64,000 nucleotides of DNA from Candidatus Cybelea septentrionalis (GTDB lineage: Bacteria; Vulcanimicrobiota; Vulcanimicrobiia; Vulcanimicrobiales; Vulcanimicrobiaceae): NCBI GenBank assembly GCA_003158175.1, contig PMHJ01000014.1, positions 18,661 to 82,660 on the forward strand. The letters run 5' to 3'. A program made the translations under genes and the position numbers. The notes under the pieces were generated by a model, which was given only the letters and a program-made list of their open reading frames with translations, did not search any database and was not told where the DNA came from. Positions 24,915 through 34,026 of this stretch are shown here, piece after piece. Position 1 is the stretch's first letter. Each line of letters opens with the position of its first letter.

Positions 24915-26056
24915 ACGTAAGTGGTTCGGCCTGGCGACGATTCTTCCGTGCGCCGGCGGTCGATCGAGAAGGGTCGCAACTCCGCATCCGTTTTGGTTTC
25001 GATTGCATCGGCCATCAGGCGCGCGGTTGCCGGCGCGAGCAGAATGCCGTTCCGGTAATGCCCGCAGGCAAGAAAGAAGCCATCGATCGGCGTCGGGCCG
25101 AGGAAAGGAAGCCCGTCGGGCGTGCCCGGCCGAAGGCCGGCCCAGCTCTCCGTAACCGCGAACGAACGCAGCGACGGTGCCGCCGAAAGCGCGGCGTGCA
25201 ATAGTTCGTGCATCCCGTGGGCCGTGACGCGCTCGTCGAAGCCGGCGGACTCCATGGTCGCGCCAACGAGCAGCCGTCCGTCGTCCCGCGGAACGAGGTA
25301 GGCACCCAGCACCCACGTCGCGTGGCGCACGAAATCTACGGGCGCCGCCAGAGCGAACATCTCTCCTTTGATCGGCTCGATCGGTGGCACGCAGGCGGGC
25401 GGCACGCCTTGCAGTTGGGAGGCCCAGGCGCCGCACGCGTTGACGATTGCCCCGGCCGTTACGAAACCAAGGTCGGTGCGAAGACCGAGTACTCGCCGCT
25501 CATCACATTCCACGCGCAAGGCGGAGCTGCGGTCGATGAGCGCGCCGCGCGTTTGACACGCGCTTACCAATGCGCGCCCGAGGCGGCGATTATCCACGCG
25601 GCCTTCGCCGTTGACGAGCAGTCCGCCGGCGACGTGAGAACCGAGCCACGGTTCGGCGGCAAGCAGCGACAGCCGGTCGAGCATTTCCGTCGCGACGTTG
25701 CGGGCCGCAAGTGCCTGCGCGTGGTGCTTCAGCGCCTGCAAATCCGCATCGTTGAAAGCGGCGTGCACGACGCCGTCGAGACGCAGGCGTGGATCGATGC
25801 CGCTCGCCGCCAGCACCCGCTCGACGAAAGCCGGGTATTCACGCAACGAGGAAGCGCAGAACTCAAGCAGCGCTTCATCGGTCAGACGCTCCGTGTAGGG
25901 CGCCAGCATTCCGGCCCCGGCCCACGAGGCGGCGCGCCCCGGCTCGCCGCGGTCGTACACGCGCACCGTCGCGCCGCGCTCGGCAAGTTCGAAGGCAATC
26001 GCAAGGCCGATGAGCCCGGCACCGACTACGACGACGTCGCCGCCACGGTCATTCAT
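24911..26056 (-). CDS. thiO: Glycine oxidase ThiO
   Basis: A 381-residue FAD-dependent amine oxidase (DAO family). The dinucleotide-binding motif is VVVVGAGLIGLAIAFELAERG near the N-terminus from ATG 26056. Later family segments are EGRVDNRRLGRAL, NACGAWAS and AGLRPGTPDGLPFLGP. ThiO oxidises glycine to the imine needed for the thiazole ring in aerobic bacteria. It begins the thiO-thiS-thiG operon. The open frame extends 57 codons upstream but without homology. It is divergent from a serine hydrolase gene. Confidence 0.92.
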   Translation of the reverse strand: MNDRGGDVVVVGAGLIGLAIAFELAERGATVRVYDRGEPGRAASWAGAGMLAPYTERLTDEALLEFCASSLREYPAFVERVLAASGIDPRLRLDGVVHAAFNDADLQALKHHAQALAARNVATEMLDRLSLLAAEPWLGSHVAGGLLVNGEGRVDNRRLGRALVSACQTRGALIDRSSALRVECDERRVLGLRTDLGFVTAGAIVNACGAWASQLQGVPPACVPPIEPIKGEMFALAAPVDFVRHATWVLGAYLVPRDDGRLLVGATMESAGFDERVTAHGMHELLHAALSAAPSLRSFAVTESWAGLRPGTPDGLPFLGPTPIDGFFLACGHYRNGILLAPATARLMADAIETKTDAELRPFSIDRRRTEESSPGRTTYV

Positions 26057-26137
26057 CAGAGCACCGGGCTTTGACGCGACTCCATCGAGTCCAGCTTTTC
26101 CAGACCGTCCGTCCGCGCTATGGTATCGTTTGAGACG

Positions 26138-27550
26138 ATGAACCGTGCTCTGTGTTGCCTCGCCTTGTTCGGCCTCGCCGCACGCCCGCCGAGCGCCGCC
26201 CCGCCGCCGGATGCCGCGTTTCTTCAAAGCATTGGAAGCCGGGCATTAGCCACGGGCGCGGCGCCGGGCATCGCCTTGGCGGTCACTTACAAAGGGCGTA
26301 TCGTTTATGAAGGCGGCTTTGGCTTTGCGAACGTTGCTGCGAAGGATCCCGTCACCGCGAACACGCGCTTCGCGATCGGCTCGCTCACGAAGCAGCTCAC
26401 GGCGGCAGCGATCGTGTTACTCGTCCAAGAGCGCAAAATATCGCTGGGCGACGACATCTCGAAGTATGTGCCGTCGCTGCCGGGCGCGGGGCGGATTACG
26501 CTGCGGATGCTACTCGATCAGGACAGTGGCTTACACGACTATCCGTGGCTGCGCGAACATGCGTGGCCGACGCAGGGTGCCATCCCGCTTGCGAGCGTCG
26601 TCGCCCTCCTCGCCGCCGATAAGCTGGACTTCCCCCCCGGAACAAAGTGGGAATACAGCAACGCCAACTACGCGGCTCTTGCGGCGGTTGTGGAAAGAGT
26701 AAGCGGCATCCCGTTTGGAACCTTTCTTCGCGCACAGATATTCGAGCCGCTTCACATGACGGCGAGCGATTTCGGTTATGCGGCGCAGCAAAGTGGAGCC
26801 GTCGCCGTTGGCTACGTTAACGGCGAAGCCGAAACGCGACCGCTTAGCCTGGATCTCTACAGCGGAGCAGGCGGCGCTGTCTCCTCCGTGCACGATCTGG
26901 CGTTGTGGGATCTGGCCCTGATGCGCGGCGCTTTGCTTTCTACATCTTACTTAGCGCAGGTATGGCAGGACGGCATACCGGTCGGCCGCGGTACCGAACG
27001 CTATACAATGGGATGGGTGCTCGTGACGGTTGCGGGCCACCGCGAGCTCTGGCACAACGGACTGACACCGGGTGCCGGCGGTTATTGCTACAATGCAATC
27101 TTCCCCGATGACGGCCTCGCAGTCGTCATACTCACGAACGGATTCGGAGCCACAGGGCTTCCGGAGCGCATGGCCCGTGAGGTCGCCACCGCTTACGGCA
27201 TCGGCACGCCGTCGCAGCCTGCGGCGTTGCCGACCATCCCTCCGGGAAACGTTCCCGCTGTTGACATGCTTGTGCGGGCGTTCTGGAATCAACTCGCGAC
27301 GGGCAGTGTCGATCGCAGTAAACTTACGAGTGAGTTCTCGGCGGCCTTGACGCCGCAGCTTCTGGCACGAGTACAGCAGGGCATTGCGCTGCTCGGCCAA
27401 CTCAATTCATTTACTTTCTCGGGCAAGAGCGCGACGAACGGTTTAAGGACCTATCGCTACACGCTCACCTTCGCGAGCGGAGCCGAGCACGAATGGGACG
27501 TCTCGATAACGCGCGACGGGAAGATTGCGGCTTCCGGACTCGTTCGCTAA
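26138..27550 (+). CDS. Secreted serine beta-lactamase-like hydrolase (class C/PBP fold)
   Basis: 470 residues from ATG 26138 with a signal peptide ending near residue 21 (AARPPSAAP). The penicillin-binding fold motifs are SLTK (nucleophile Ser in FAIGSLTKQLT), YSN (EYSNANYAAL) and a late HNG triad (LWHNGLTPG). The C-terminal ~110 residues form a separate domain common in the beta-lactamase/esterase EstB group. It could be an esterase, D-aminopeptidase or peptidoglycan hydrolase; resistance function is not implied. It is divergent from thiO. Confidence 0.85.
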   Translation: MNRALCCLALFGLAARPPSAAPPPDAAFLQSIGSRALATGAAPGIALAVTYKGRIVYEGGFGFANVAAKDPVTANTRFAIGSLTKQLTAAAIVLLVQERKISLGDDISKYVPSLPGAGRITLRMLLDQDSGLHDYPWLREHAWPTQGAIPLASVVALLAADKLDFPPGTKWEYSNANYAALAAVVERVSGIPFGTFLRAQIFEPLHMTASDFGYAAQQSGAVAVGYVNGEAETRPLSLDLYSGAGGAVSSVHDLALWDLALMRGALLSTSYLAQVWQDGIPVGRGTERYTMGWVLVTVAGHRELWHNGLTPGAGGYCYNAIFPDDGLAVVILTNGFGATGLPERMAREVATAYGIGTPSQPAALPTIPPGNVPAVDMLVRAFWNQLATGSVDRSKLTSEFSAALTPQLLARVQQGIALLGQLNSFTFSGKSATNGLRTYRYTLTFASGAEHEWDVSITRDGKIAASGLVR

Positions 27551-27559
27551 CGGTCGCGG

Positions 27560-29212
27560 CTACATACCGGTGTAGACGGGACCCTCGCCGCCTTGCGGCG
27601 GCACCCAAGTGATGATCTGATAGGGATCGGCGATGTCGCAGGTCTTGCAGTGAACGCAGTTGGTGAAGTTGATCTGCAACCGACCCTCAAACTTGCCGTC
27701 GGTCTTTTCGAACAGCGGCTCGTAGACCGCTGCCGGACAGAAACTCCGGCATGGATTGCCATATTCGACGGTACAGCGGTCTCGGCAAATATTCGTATCG
27801 GCGACGATTAAGTGAGAAGGCTGATTCTCTTCGTGCATCGTGCCGCTGTTGTACACGTCGGTCAGCTTGTCGAAGGTCAGCACGTTGTCGATTTTTGCTC
27901 GCGGGGTTTGCTTTGGCTCCCAGCCCATCTTCGCCATCCGCGCATATCCCGGCTCGCCCGGGAGTTTATTGATGAATCCGAATCCGGCGCCACCGGTGAA
28001 CGTCGCAAGTCCCGCATTGATCAAACCGGGCAGGAGACCGTTATGGAATCCTTGGTGGAAGTTGCGCGCCGTGCGAAGCTCGGCGTAAGCCCACGATTCT
28101 TTGAACCGGCGTTCGTATGACGCGAGCGTCTCGCGATCGAACACATCGGCTTGCAGCGCTTCCCATAGCGTCTCGGCCGCGAGCATGCCGGACTTCATGC
28201 CCAGATGAATGCCTTTCAGACGCATTCCGTTCAGGAAACCGGCCGAGTCGCCGACAATCAGAAGACCGTCGGCATATGGGCGAGGCATCGCGAACAGGCC
28301 GCCCTCGGGGATCGCTTTTGCTCCGTAACGGATCAACGTGGCCCCGTCGAGCATGCGCGCGACGGCCGGATGCTCTTTCATCCGTTGCAGCTCGTTGTGC
28401 GGATCGGTCGTCGGATTTTTGTAGTCCAGCCCCGTGACCATGCCGATATCGAGCACGTTGGCCGCCATGCCGTAAATAAATCCGCCGCCGAACGTTTCCG
28501 GCGGAAGTGGATAGCCGAGCGTGTGTATGACGGAGCCGGCCTTAAAGCGATCGTCGGGTACCTGCCACAGCTCTTTGACGCCGGCCGCGTAGACTTGCGG
28601 CTCGCGTCCTTGCGTCAAGCCGAGACGCGCCTCGGCCTGCTTTGCAAGCGTCCCGCGCGGACCTTCGCCAAGCACGACGACTTTGGCGAGAATATCCGCG
28701 CCCGGCTCGTAGTTCGGCTTTGGCTGACCGTTGTGATCGAGACCCTTATCGCCGGTGCGCACGCCGATGACCCGCTCGCCATCCCACAGCAGCTCTTGCC
28801 CGGGAAAGGCCGGGAAGACTTGCGCCCCAGCCTCCTCGGCTCGTTCGCCGAGCCACACGCACAGTTTCTGCAGTGACGTCACATACTTGCCGGCGTTGCG
28901 CAGCGGCGGCGGCGTGAGCGGCGCTTTGATTTTACCGCGCGTCGTGAGAAACCACAGCTCGTCACTGGTAACGGGCGACTCCACCGGCGCGCTCTCACGC
29001 CAGGCCGGCAGCAGTTCCTCGATGGCACGTGGATCCATCACTGCTCCCGAGATCCCGTGATTCCCGACCTCGGCGGCCTTCTCGATCACCAGAATCTCGA
29101 GCGCGCGTCCCGCCTGTTGAGCGAGCTGACCGAGGCGAATCGCGCCGGCAAGACTCGCCGGACCCGCACCGACGAAAAGGACGTCGACTTCGAGTTGATC
29201 GCGTTGCGGCAT
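27560..29212 (-). CDS. Electron transfer flavoprotein-ubiquinone oxidoreductase (ETF-QO/FixC-like)
   Basis: A 550-residue flavoprotein. The FAD-binding motif VLFVGAGPASLAGAIRLG is near the N-terminus, quinone-binding/membrane-surface segments lie in the middle, and the C-terminus has a 4Fe-4S ferredoxin-like domain with cysteines in CRSFCPAAVYEP and CVHCKTCD. The family passes electrons from ETF to the quinone pool, for example during fatty-acid or amino-acid oxidation. No etfAB genes are in the window. Because menaquinone genes (mqnB, mqnD) are present, the acceptor is probably menaquinone. It is divergent from the threonine aldolase gene. Confidence 0.9.
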   Translation of the reverse strand: MPQRDQLEVDVLFVGAGPASLAGAIRLGQLAQQAGRALEILVIEKAAEVGNHGISGAVMDPRAIEELLPAWRESAPVESPVTSDELWFLTTRGKIKAPLTPPPLRNAGKYVTSLQKLCVWLGERAEEAGAQVFPAFPGQELLWDGERVIGVRTGDKGLDHNGQPKPNYEPGADILAKVVVLGEGPRGTLAKQAEARLGLTQGREPQVYAAGVKELWQVPDDRFKAGSVIHTLGYPLPPETFGGGFIYGMAANVLDIGMVTGLDYKNPTTDPHNELQRMKEHPAVARMLDGATLIRYGAKAIPEGGLFAMPRPYADGLLIVGDSAGFLNGMRLKGIHLGMKSGMLAAETLWEALQADVFDRETLASYERRFKESWAYAELRTARNFHQGFHNGLLPGLINAGLATFTGGAGFGFINKLPGEPGYARMAKMGWEPKQTPRAKIDNVLTFDKLTDVYNSGTMHEENQPSHLIVADTNICRDRCTVEYGNPCRSFCPAAVYEPLFEKTDGKFEGRLQINFTNCVHCKTCDIADPYQIITWVPPQGGEGPVYTGM

Positions 29213-29280
29213 GGCAAGTACTTACGCGACACGGTAGGGCTTGCCCCTTGCGCCCGCGCAACGTCAGCGCTGTGGAGTCA

Positions 29281-30312
29281 ATGTCCCGTCGCAGCTTCGC
29301 CAGCGACAATACCGCGCCGATCGCGCCCGAGATACTTCAGGCAATCCTCGATGCCAACGCCGGGGATGCGAACGCCTACGGCGCCGATCCCTGGACGGCG
29401 CTCGCCGTCGCTTGCTTGCGAGAGCATTTCGGCGAGGACGCGGATGTCTATTTTGCGTTTAACGGCACCGGTGCGAACGTGGCGGCGCTTAGCTCGCTGC
29501 TGCAGCCGTGGGAATCCGTGCTCGCGCCCGCAACGGCGCATCTGCAGACCGACGAGTGCGGCGCGCTCGAGCGATTTAGCGGTTCGAAAGTCGTCCCGAT
29601 CAACACAAGCGACGGCAAACTTCGTCCCAGCGACATCGAACCGTATTTGCGCGGCGGACACGACGTCCATTTCTCGCAGCCGCGAGCGCTTTCGATCTCG
29701 CAGGCGCCGGAGTTCGGCGGGATCTACGAAATCGAGGAGCTGCACGAGCTCTGTCGCTTCGCACACGATCGTGGACTGATCGTCCATCTCGACGGCGCTC
29801 GTCTCGCCAACGCCGCCGCCGCACTCGGCACGGATTTGCGAGCCGCGAGTCGCGGCGCCGGCGTCGACGTGCTCAGCTTCGGCGGCACGAAGAACGGCTT
29901 GATGCTCGGCGAGGCGATCTGCTTCTTCAATCCCAGTCTGCACCACGGGGCGGCGCCGTTCGTGCAGAAGCAATCGATGCAGCTCGCTTCCAAGATGCGC
30001 TTCATAGCCGCCCAGTTCGTCGCCCTATTGACCGATGACCGGTGGCTCCGCTATGCGGGACACGCTAACGCGATGTCGCAGCGCTTGTTCGAGCGCGTGC
30101 GGGCGATCGAAGGCGTGCGCGTGACGCGGCCCGTGCGGTGCAACGCGATCTTCGCGACGCTCGACCGCGACGCCATCAAGGCAATTCAGCGCGACTTCTT
30201 CTTCTATATCTTCGACGAAGCGCTGCCCGAGGTGCGCTGGATGACGCACTGGGCGACGACCGAGCTCGACGTGGATGAGTTCGCGGATTGCATCCAACGG
30301 GCGACCGCATGA
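29281..30312 (+). CDS. Low-specificity L-threonine aldolase-like PLP enzyme
   Basis: A 343-residue fold-type I PLP enzyme. The Schiff-base lysine is in SFGGTKNGLM, with DGARL upstream as the cofactor-binding aspartate; both are hallmarks of the threonine aldolase/beta-eliminating lyase family. It would cleave L-threonine or allo-threonine to glycine and acetaldehyde. I chose ATG 29281; the open frame upstream runs antisense to the ETF-QO start. It ends in an ATGA overlap with the TMEM175-like channel. Confidence 0.88.
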   Translation: MSRRSFASDNTAPIAPEILQAILDANAGDANAYGADPWTALAVACLREHFGEDADVYFAFNGTGANVAALSSLLQPWESVLAPATAHLQTDECGALERFSGSKVVPINTSDGKLRPSDIEPYLRGGHDVHFSQPRALSISQAPEFGGIYEIEELHELCRFAHDRGLIVHLDGARLANAAAALGTDLRAASRGAGVDVLSFGGTKNGLMLGEAICFFNPSLHHGAAPFVQKQSMQLASKMRFIAAQFVALLTDDRWLRYAGHANAMSQRLFERVRAIEGVRVTRPVRCNAIFATLDRDAIKAIQRDFFFYIFDEALPEVRWMTHWATTELDVDEFADCIQRATA

Positions 30313-30920
30313 ACAAGACTCGATTCGAAGCATTCTCGGACGGTGTTTTCGCTTTCGCGTTCACGCTGCTGGCGCTGGGCTTCGTTCTGCCGGAGCTGCA
30401 CGCGCCATCGAACCGGGAGCTCAGCACCGCCCTCCTCCGCCTCTGGCCCAATCTCATTGCCTACTTTCTCAGCTTCTCGGTCATCGGCATCATGTGGCAG
30501 AATCACCACGCGCTCTTCCGCCTCGTGCAGCGCGTCGACCGCAAGACTGTTTTCTGGAACCTTCTGCTCCTTGCGGGAGCCGTCTTAATCCCGTTTGCGA
30601 CGACGACGCTCGGCTCGTACCCTACACTCTCCGCCTCGGCGTTTTTCTACGGCGCCGTTCTATCGCTCTGCGCCACGTTCTATAATTTGTTGCTCCTGCA
30701 TCTCGCGCATTCGAACGCCTTCGTACCGGAGGTACCGCAGACGACGATCGCGTCTACGATACGGGGATATCGCATCGGATGGCTCGTCTACGTTGGCGCC
30801 ACGCTCGTCGCTCTCGTACTGCCGATCGTGAGCTTCGCGGCCTACTTACTGGTAGTCGTCTACTTTCTGGTACCGCGCGGCGCCGACTCCGACACCCACA
30901 TCAGCGCCCGCCATTGGTAG
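30309..30920 (+). CDS. TMEM175-type potassium channel family protein (DUF1211)
   Basis: A 203-residue integral membrane protein with about six hydrophobic helices. It opens with RFEAFSDGVFAFAFTLLAL, which fits the R-x3-FSD signature of bacterial TMEM175 channels that conduct K+. ATG 30309 overlaps the aldolase stop (ATGA). A bacterial TMEM175 forms a tetramer from such single-repeat subunits. Link to the aldolase is probably only positional. It is convergent with the MBL-cupin fusion gene. Confidence 0.85.
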   Translation: MNKTRFEAFSDGVFAFAFTLLALGFVLPELHAPSNRELSTALLRLWPNLIAYFLSFSVIGIMWQNHHALFRLVQRVDRKTVFWNLLLLAGAVLIPFATTTLGSYPTLSASAFFYGAVLSLCATFYNLLLLHLAHSNAFVPEVPQTTIASTIRGYRIGWLVYVGATLVALVLPIVSFAAYLLVVVYFLVPRGADSDTHISARHW

Positions 30921-30927
30921 CCGCCGA

Positions 30928-31986
30928 CTATTCCTCGCCATCGAAATAATCGAGTTCCGGCGTAGCGCGTAACAGAAACGATCGGCGATCGCCCTTGAGC
31001 GGCCTCTCCATATCGACGAGCAGTTTATCCGAATCGGGATAATAGCAGGATTCGAACGCTTCGGTGCGGCCCAGGAGCAGCACCGTCGCCGGCGCATCGC
31101 TCTCGTTGAGCAACTGGTGCGTCCCGCTCTCCCCAACCGGGAATGCGATAAAATCGCCTTTGCGGCAGCGCACGGTTCCGGTCAGTGTCCGAATGCTCGG
31201 CTCGCCCTCGAGAACGAAGAACATCTCCTCTTCACGTGCGTGACCGTGCAGCGGACAGAAATAATGCCCGGACGGCAGCGTACTCACGCGATAGCCGAGC
31301 TTGCGCGCTCCGATGACGAAGCCAACCTCGGCATCAAGGCAGTGATAACGCTCGCGCTGCTGCACGTGTTCGGCACGATCGTCGCGAAACTCCAGCTCGT
31401 CGAGGTTGATCCGGTGGATTTCGCCGCCTGCGCGGGCGTAGAGCGCATGGTAGAGCACGTCGTACGCGCCAGAAAACATCGGCTCGCCGACGGCGACCAA
31501 GAGCGTCTCCGGATCCTCTCGCAAAATTCGCCGCAAACCCAGAGCCGCTTTGCGCACGTCGGCGTACTCGCTATCCTCGAGCAGCGAAAGCGCGCCGGCC
31601 GGTGATCCGACCACCGAGTCGCCGGCCACGACCACCTGCTGCGCCGGTATGCCGATCGCGAACTCGCCGCCGCGGCGCTGATCGAGCAGCACAATGGCCT
31701 TCGCACCTTCAAAGAGCGCCTCGCCATTCGGGGGCGCGCTAATGACGCGCGCGCTGTAGCGCTCGGCGACCTCACGTACAGCGGCTTGCCGACCGGCCGA
31801 TAGGACGACGACGCGTTCGACGCCGCCGAGGCGCTCCAGCGCAGCGTACGTTGCATCGTCGAACGGGAGCGGGTCGACCAATACGTTTCCCGCGCCGGTA
31901 ATAAAGAGGTAGCAATTCTCGGAAAGCGCGCCGGGCATCCGCTGCGCGTACCAGAAAAGACCGGGGATCCTCGTCGTTTGAAACAT
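30928..31986 (-). CDS. Fusion of degenerate metallo-beta-lactamase-fold domain and cupin domain
   Basis: A 352-residue protein. Residues ~1-205 follow the MBL fold (ENCYLFITGAGNVLVDPLPFDD at the start), but the HxHxDH metal motif is absent, so this half is unlikely to be a hydrolase. Residues ~230-320 are a cupin with GHYFCPLHGHAREEEMFFVLEG, whose His/Glu set can bind a metal, and a second motif PVGESGTHQL. The combination suggests sensing or a cupin dioxygenase with a structural partner domain. It lies eight bases after the FAD oxidoreductase gene and is probably co-transcribed. Confidence 0.75.
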   Translation of the reverse strand: MFQTTRIPGLFWYAQRMPGALSENCYLFITGAGNVLVDPLPFDDATYAALERLGGVERVVVLSAGRQAAVREVAERYSARVISAPPNGEALFEGAKAIVLLDQRRGGEFAIGIPAQQVVVAGDSVVGSPAGALSLLEDSEYADVRKAALGLRRILREDPETLLVAVGEPMFSGAYDVLYHALYARAGGEIHRINLDELEFRDDRAEHVQQRERYHCLDAEVGFVIGARKLGYRVSTLPSGHYFCPLHGHAREEEMFFVLEGEPSIRTLTGTVRCRKGDFIAFPVGESGTHQLLNESDAPATVLLLGRTEAFESCYYPDSDKLLVDMERPLKGDRRSFLLRATPELDYFDGEE

Positions 31987-31993
31987 CGGACGC

Positions 31994-33229
31994 TTACGCC
32001 GTCCAATCGAGCATTGCGTTCCACTCGGGCTTTGGAAAGCGTTCTTTGCTCTTGATCGCTTCGACGTACTTGCGCTTGCCGGCGCGGTTGCCTTTGCCGA
32101 GCATCAAGCCCCCGACCAAGCGATCTTCCCAGAAAAAGAGCGCGCGGTACCACTTTTTCTCGCGATCGATCTTGCGCGCAATTTCCAGATCTTGGCGCAG
32201 ATCCGTCCCCAGGCCAAACTGCGTGATCGTTTGACCCTTGAAGAGCAGCGACGAATATTCCGGCACGTCGTGGTACTTCTCGCTGCCGCCCATCATGTTG
32301 AGCGCAACGACCTTGCCGTGCGCGCCGGCGTTGTTCCAAGTCCCCATCCGATACCTGATCTCGAGGATGGGATCGTAGAAGTCGGCGACGTCTCCAGCAG
32401 CGTAGACGTCTCTCACGTTGGTCTCCAAGTGATCGTCGCACATGATGCCGTTCTTACTCGTCTGGATTCCCGAGCCGTCGCAAACCTCGGTATTCATGGC
32501 TAGGCCGAATCCGTACGCGTAACACTGGGCCTCGATCTCGCGTCCCGCGCTCGTACGAACCTTCGTTATCGCGCCGTTGGAACGCACGAACTCCTCGACT
32601 TCTTCACCATAGTGCATGTGAACGCCGTCGGCCGCCGCGGCTTCGTGCAGCAACTCGCCCGCATCTTCGTCGATGATCCGGTGCAGGCCGCGCGGGCCGC
32701 GCATCAGCCAATGCGTCTCGAGTCCGCGCGAAGAGAAGGCTTCGGCCAGCTCGTAGGCGATAAACGAGCCGCCGATTGCGACCGCCGCTGTGCTCTCGTC
32801 GATCTGCTGCGAGATCGCGCGCGTGTCATCCAGATACTGAAACGGGAAGAGGTTTGCCGCGCCGTCGGCCCCCGGTTTGCCGGTGGGGTTGGGCCGCCCA
32901 CCGGTCGCGATCAGGAGGGCGTCGTACGGATAGGACTTGCCGTCGACGACGACGACGCGTTCCTGTGGAACGATCCGATCCACGTGCGTGCGGAGGCGCA
33001 GGTCGATGCGATGTTCCTCGTGCCACGCGAGGTTACGGATCATGACTTTCGCTTCCGGGATCTGCCTGCGCAGCATGGGCGGCAGGGAGATGCGGTTGTA
33101 GAGCGTGTACGGCTCGTCACCAAAAAGCGTTATCTCGCAGGCCGGGTCGTGCTTGCGAAGCTGCTCGGCAGCAGTGGTTCCGGCGAAGCCGTTGCCGACA
33201 ATGACATACCTGCGAACGTCTGAGTGCAT
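31994..33229 (-). CDS. FAD-dependent NAD(P)H oxidoreductase (rubredoxin/nitrite-reductase-like)
   Basis: A 411-residue pyridine nucleotide-disulfide family flavoprotein. FAD binds at YVIVGNGFAGTTAAEQL, NAD(P) at AVAIGGSFIAYELAEAF, and the second FAD motif is VYAAGDVADFYD. A C-terminal ~90-residue domain ends in EDRLVGGLMLGKGNRAG. No redox-active CxxC is present, so it is more like ferredoxin/rubredoxin reductases or NirB-type proteins than disulfide reductases. Partner unknown. It is upstream of the MBL-cupin fusion. Confidence 0.85.
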   Translation of the reverse strand: MHSDVRRYVIVGNGFAGTTAAEQLRKHDPACEITLFGDEPYTLYNRISLPPMLRRQIPEAKVMIRNLAWHEEHRIDLRLRTHVDRIVPQERVVVVDGKSYPYDALLIATGGRPNPTGKPGADGAANLFPFQYLDDTRAISQQIDESTAAVAIGGSFIAYELAEAFSSRGLETHWLMRGPRGLHRIIDEDAGELLHEAAAADGVHMHYGEEVEEFVRSNGAITKVRTSAGREIEAQCYAYGFGLAMNTEVCDGSGIQTSKNGIMCDDHLETNVRDVYAAGDVADFYDPILEIRYRMGTWNNAGAHGKVVALNMMGGSEKYHDVPEYSSLLFKGQTITQFGLGTDLRQDLEIARKIDREKKWYRALFFWEDRLVGGLMLGKGNRAGKRKYVEAIKSKERFPKPEWNAMLDWTA

Positions 33230-33270
33230 TGCCAGGCCGAGCTTCGCCGTCGGCAGAAGTCGTCATTCTG

Positions 33271-33618
33271 ATGGACCTCCGGTTGACGCAGCTTTTGGGT
33301 TCCTTCACCGCGGCGTACGAGCAATATGCGTTGGCGCGCCTGGAGTACGCGCTGCGTCATCCGGCCAAGCCCGCGCCGCCGCTCGTGACGTGCTTCGCCG
33401 ACCCCGGCGAAGGAACGGTGCGCGCGGACTGGCCCCAAATCGAAGCGCAGCTCGAAACGGCGCTTGCCTTCACGGAACGGCTCGAACGTTCTCGGCGCCG
33501 CCGGCGCGTTGCCGACCGCGCTTTTCGCTCCTTCGCGCGCTCTCTGCGCGAGTTGGACCGGTCCGCGCGTGCCGTACGCTGGGTGCTCACCATCACCGAG
33601 AGCAACTACGATCTCTGA
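33271..33618 (+). CDS. Hypothetical helical protein
   Basis: 115 residues from ATG 33271, almost wholly helical and basic in the second half (LERSRRRRRVADRAFRSFARSLRELDRSARAV). No family is recognised and no signal peptide is present. The frame is open 14 codons further upstream but that part overlaps the divergent oxidoreductase start. It is followed 15 bases later by a glyoxalase-fold gene. Confidence 0.5.
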   Translation: MDLRLTQLLGSFTAAYEQYALARLEYALRHPAKPAPPLVTCFADPGEGTVRADWPQIEAQLETALAFTERLERSRRRRRVADRAFRSFARSLRELDRSARAVRWVLTITESNYDL

Positions 33619-33633
33619 CGATCGGAGCCATCC

Positions 33634-34026
33634 GTGCTGCACCACGTAGATATCCACGTGCGAAATATTGACGCCGCTCAAACGTTGCTCGATGCATTGG
33701 CCGAGCACATCGGTTACCGCCGGATCACCGATTCGGACGAACCCGAGGAGCCCGGGTTCGTCGGTTACGAGACCGCGGCGGGAGGCCGTCCTCGGTTTGG
33801 CCTCATTCCCGATCCCGCTTCACTCCCGGGATCGACGAGGCTTGCCTTCGCGGTCGAAACACGTCGGCAGGTCGACGCCGCCGCGGGTATCGCACGCGAG
33901 CATGGGGCGAAGGCAGTGGAAGGCCCCGGCCTGCACCCCGAATACGGTGATTACTATGCGGTCTTCTTCGAAGACGCCGGCGGCAACAAGTTCGAGATCC
34001 TCGCCGACGGAGACGCTCGCCCCTAG
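33634..34026 (+). CDS. VOC (glyoxalase/bleomycin-resistance) family protein
   Basis: A 130-residue vicinal-oxygen-chelate protein. It starts with LHHVDIHVRNIDAA and ends with YYAVFFEDAGGNKFEI, the paired beta-alpha-beta-beta-beta modules with likely metal ligands at His (HHVDI) and Glu (KFEI). Such proteins include glyoxalases, dioxygenases and drug-binding proteins. Substrate is unknown. GTG 33634 is the start. The tail overlaps the convergent M20 gene by four bases. Confidence 0.75.
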   Translation: MLHHVDIHVRNIDAAQTLLDALAEHIGYRRITDSDEPEEPGFVGYETAAGGRPRFGLIPDPASLPGSTRLAFAVETRRQVDAAAGIAREHGAKAVEGPGLHPEYGDYYAVFFEDAGGNKFEILADGDARP

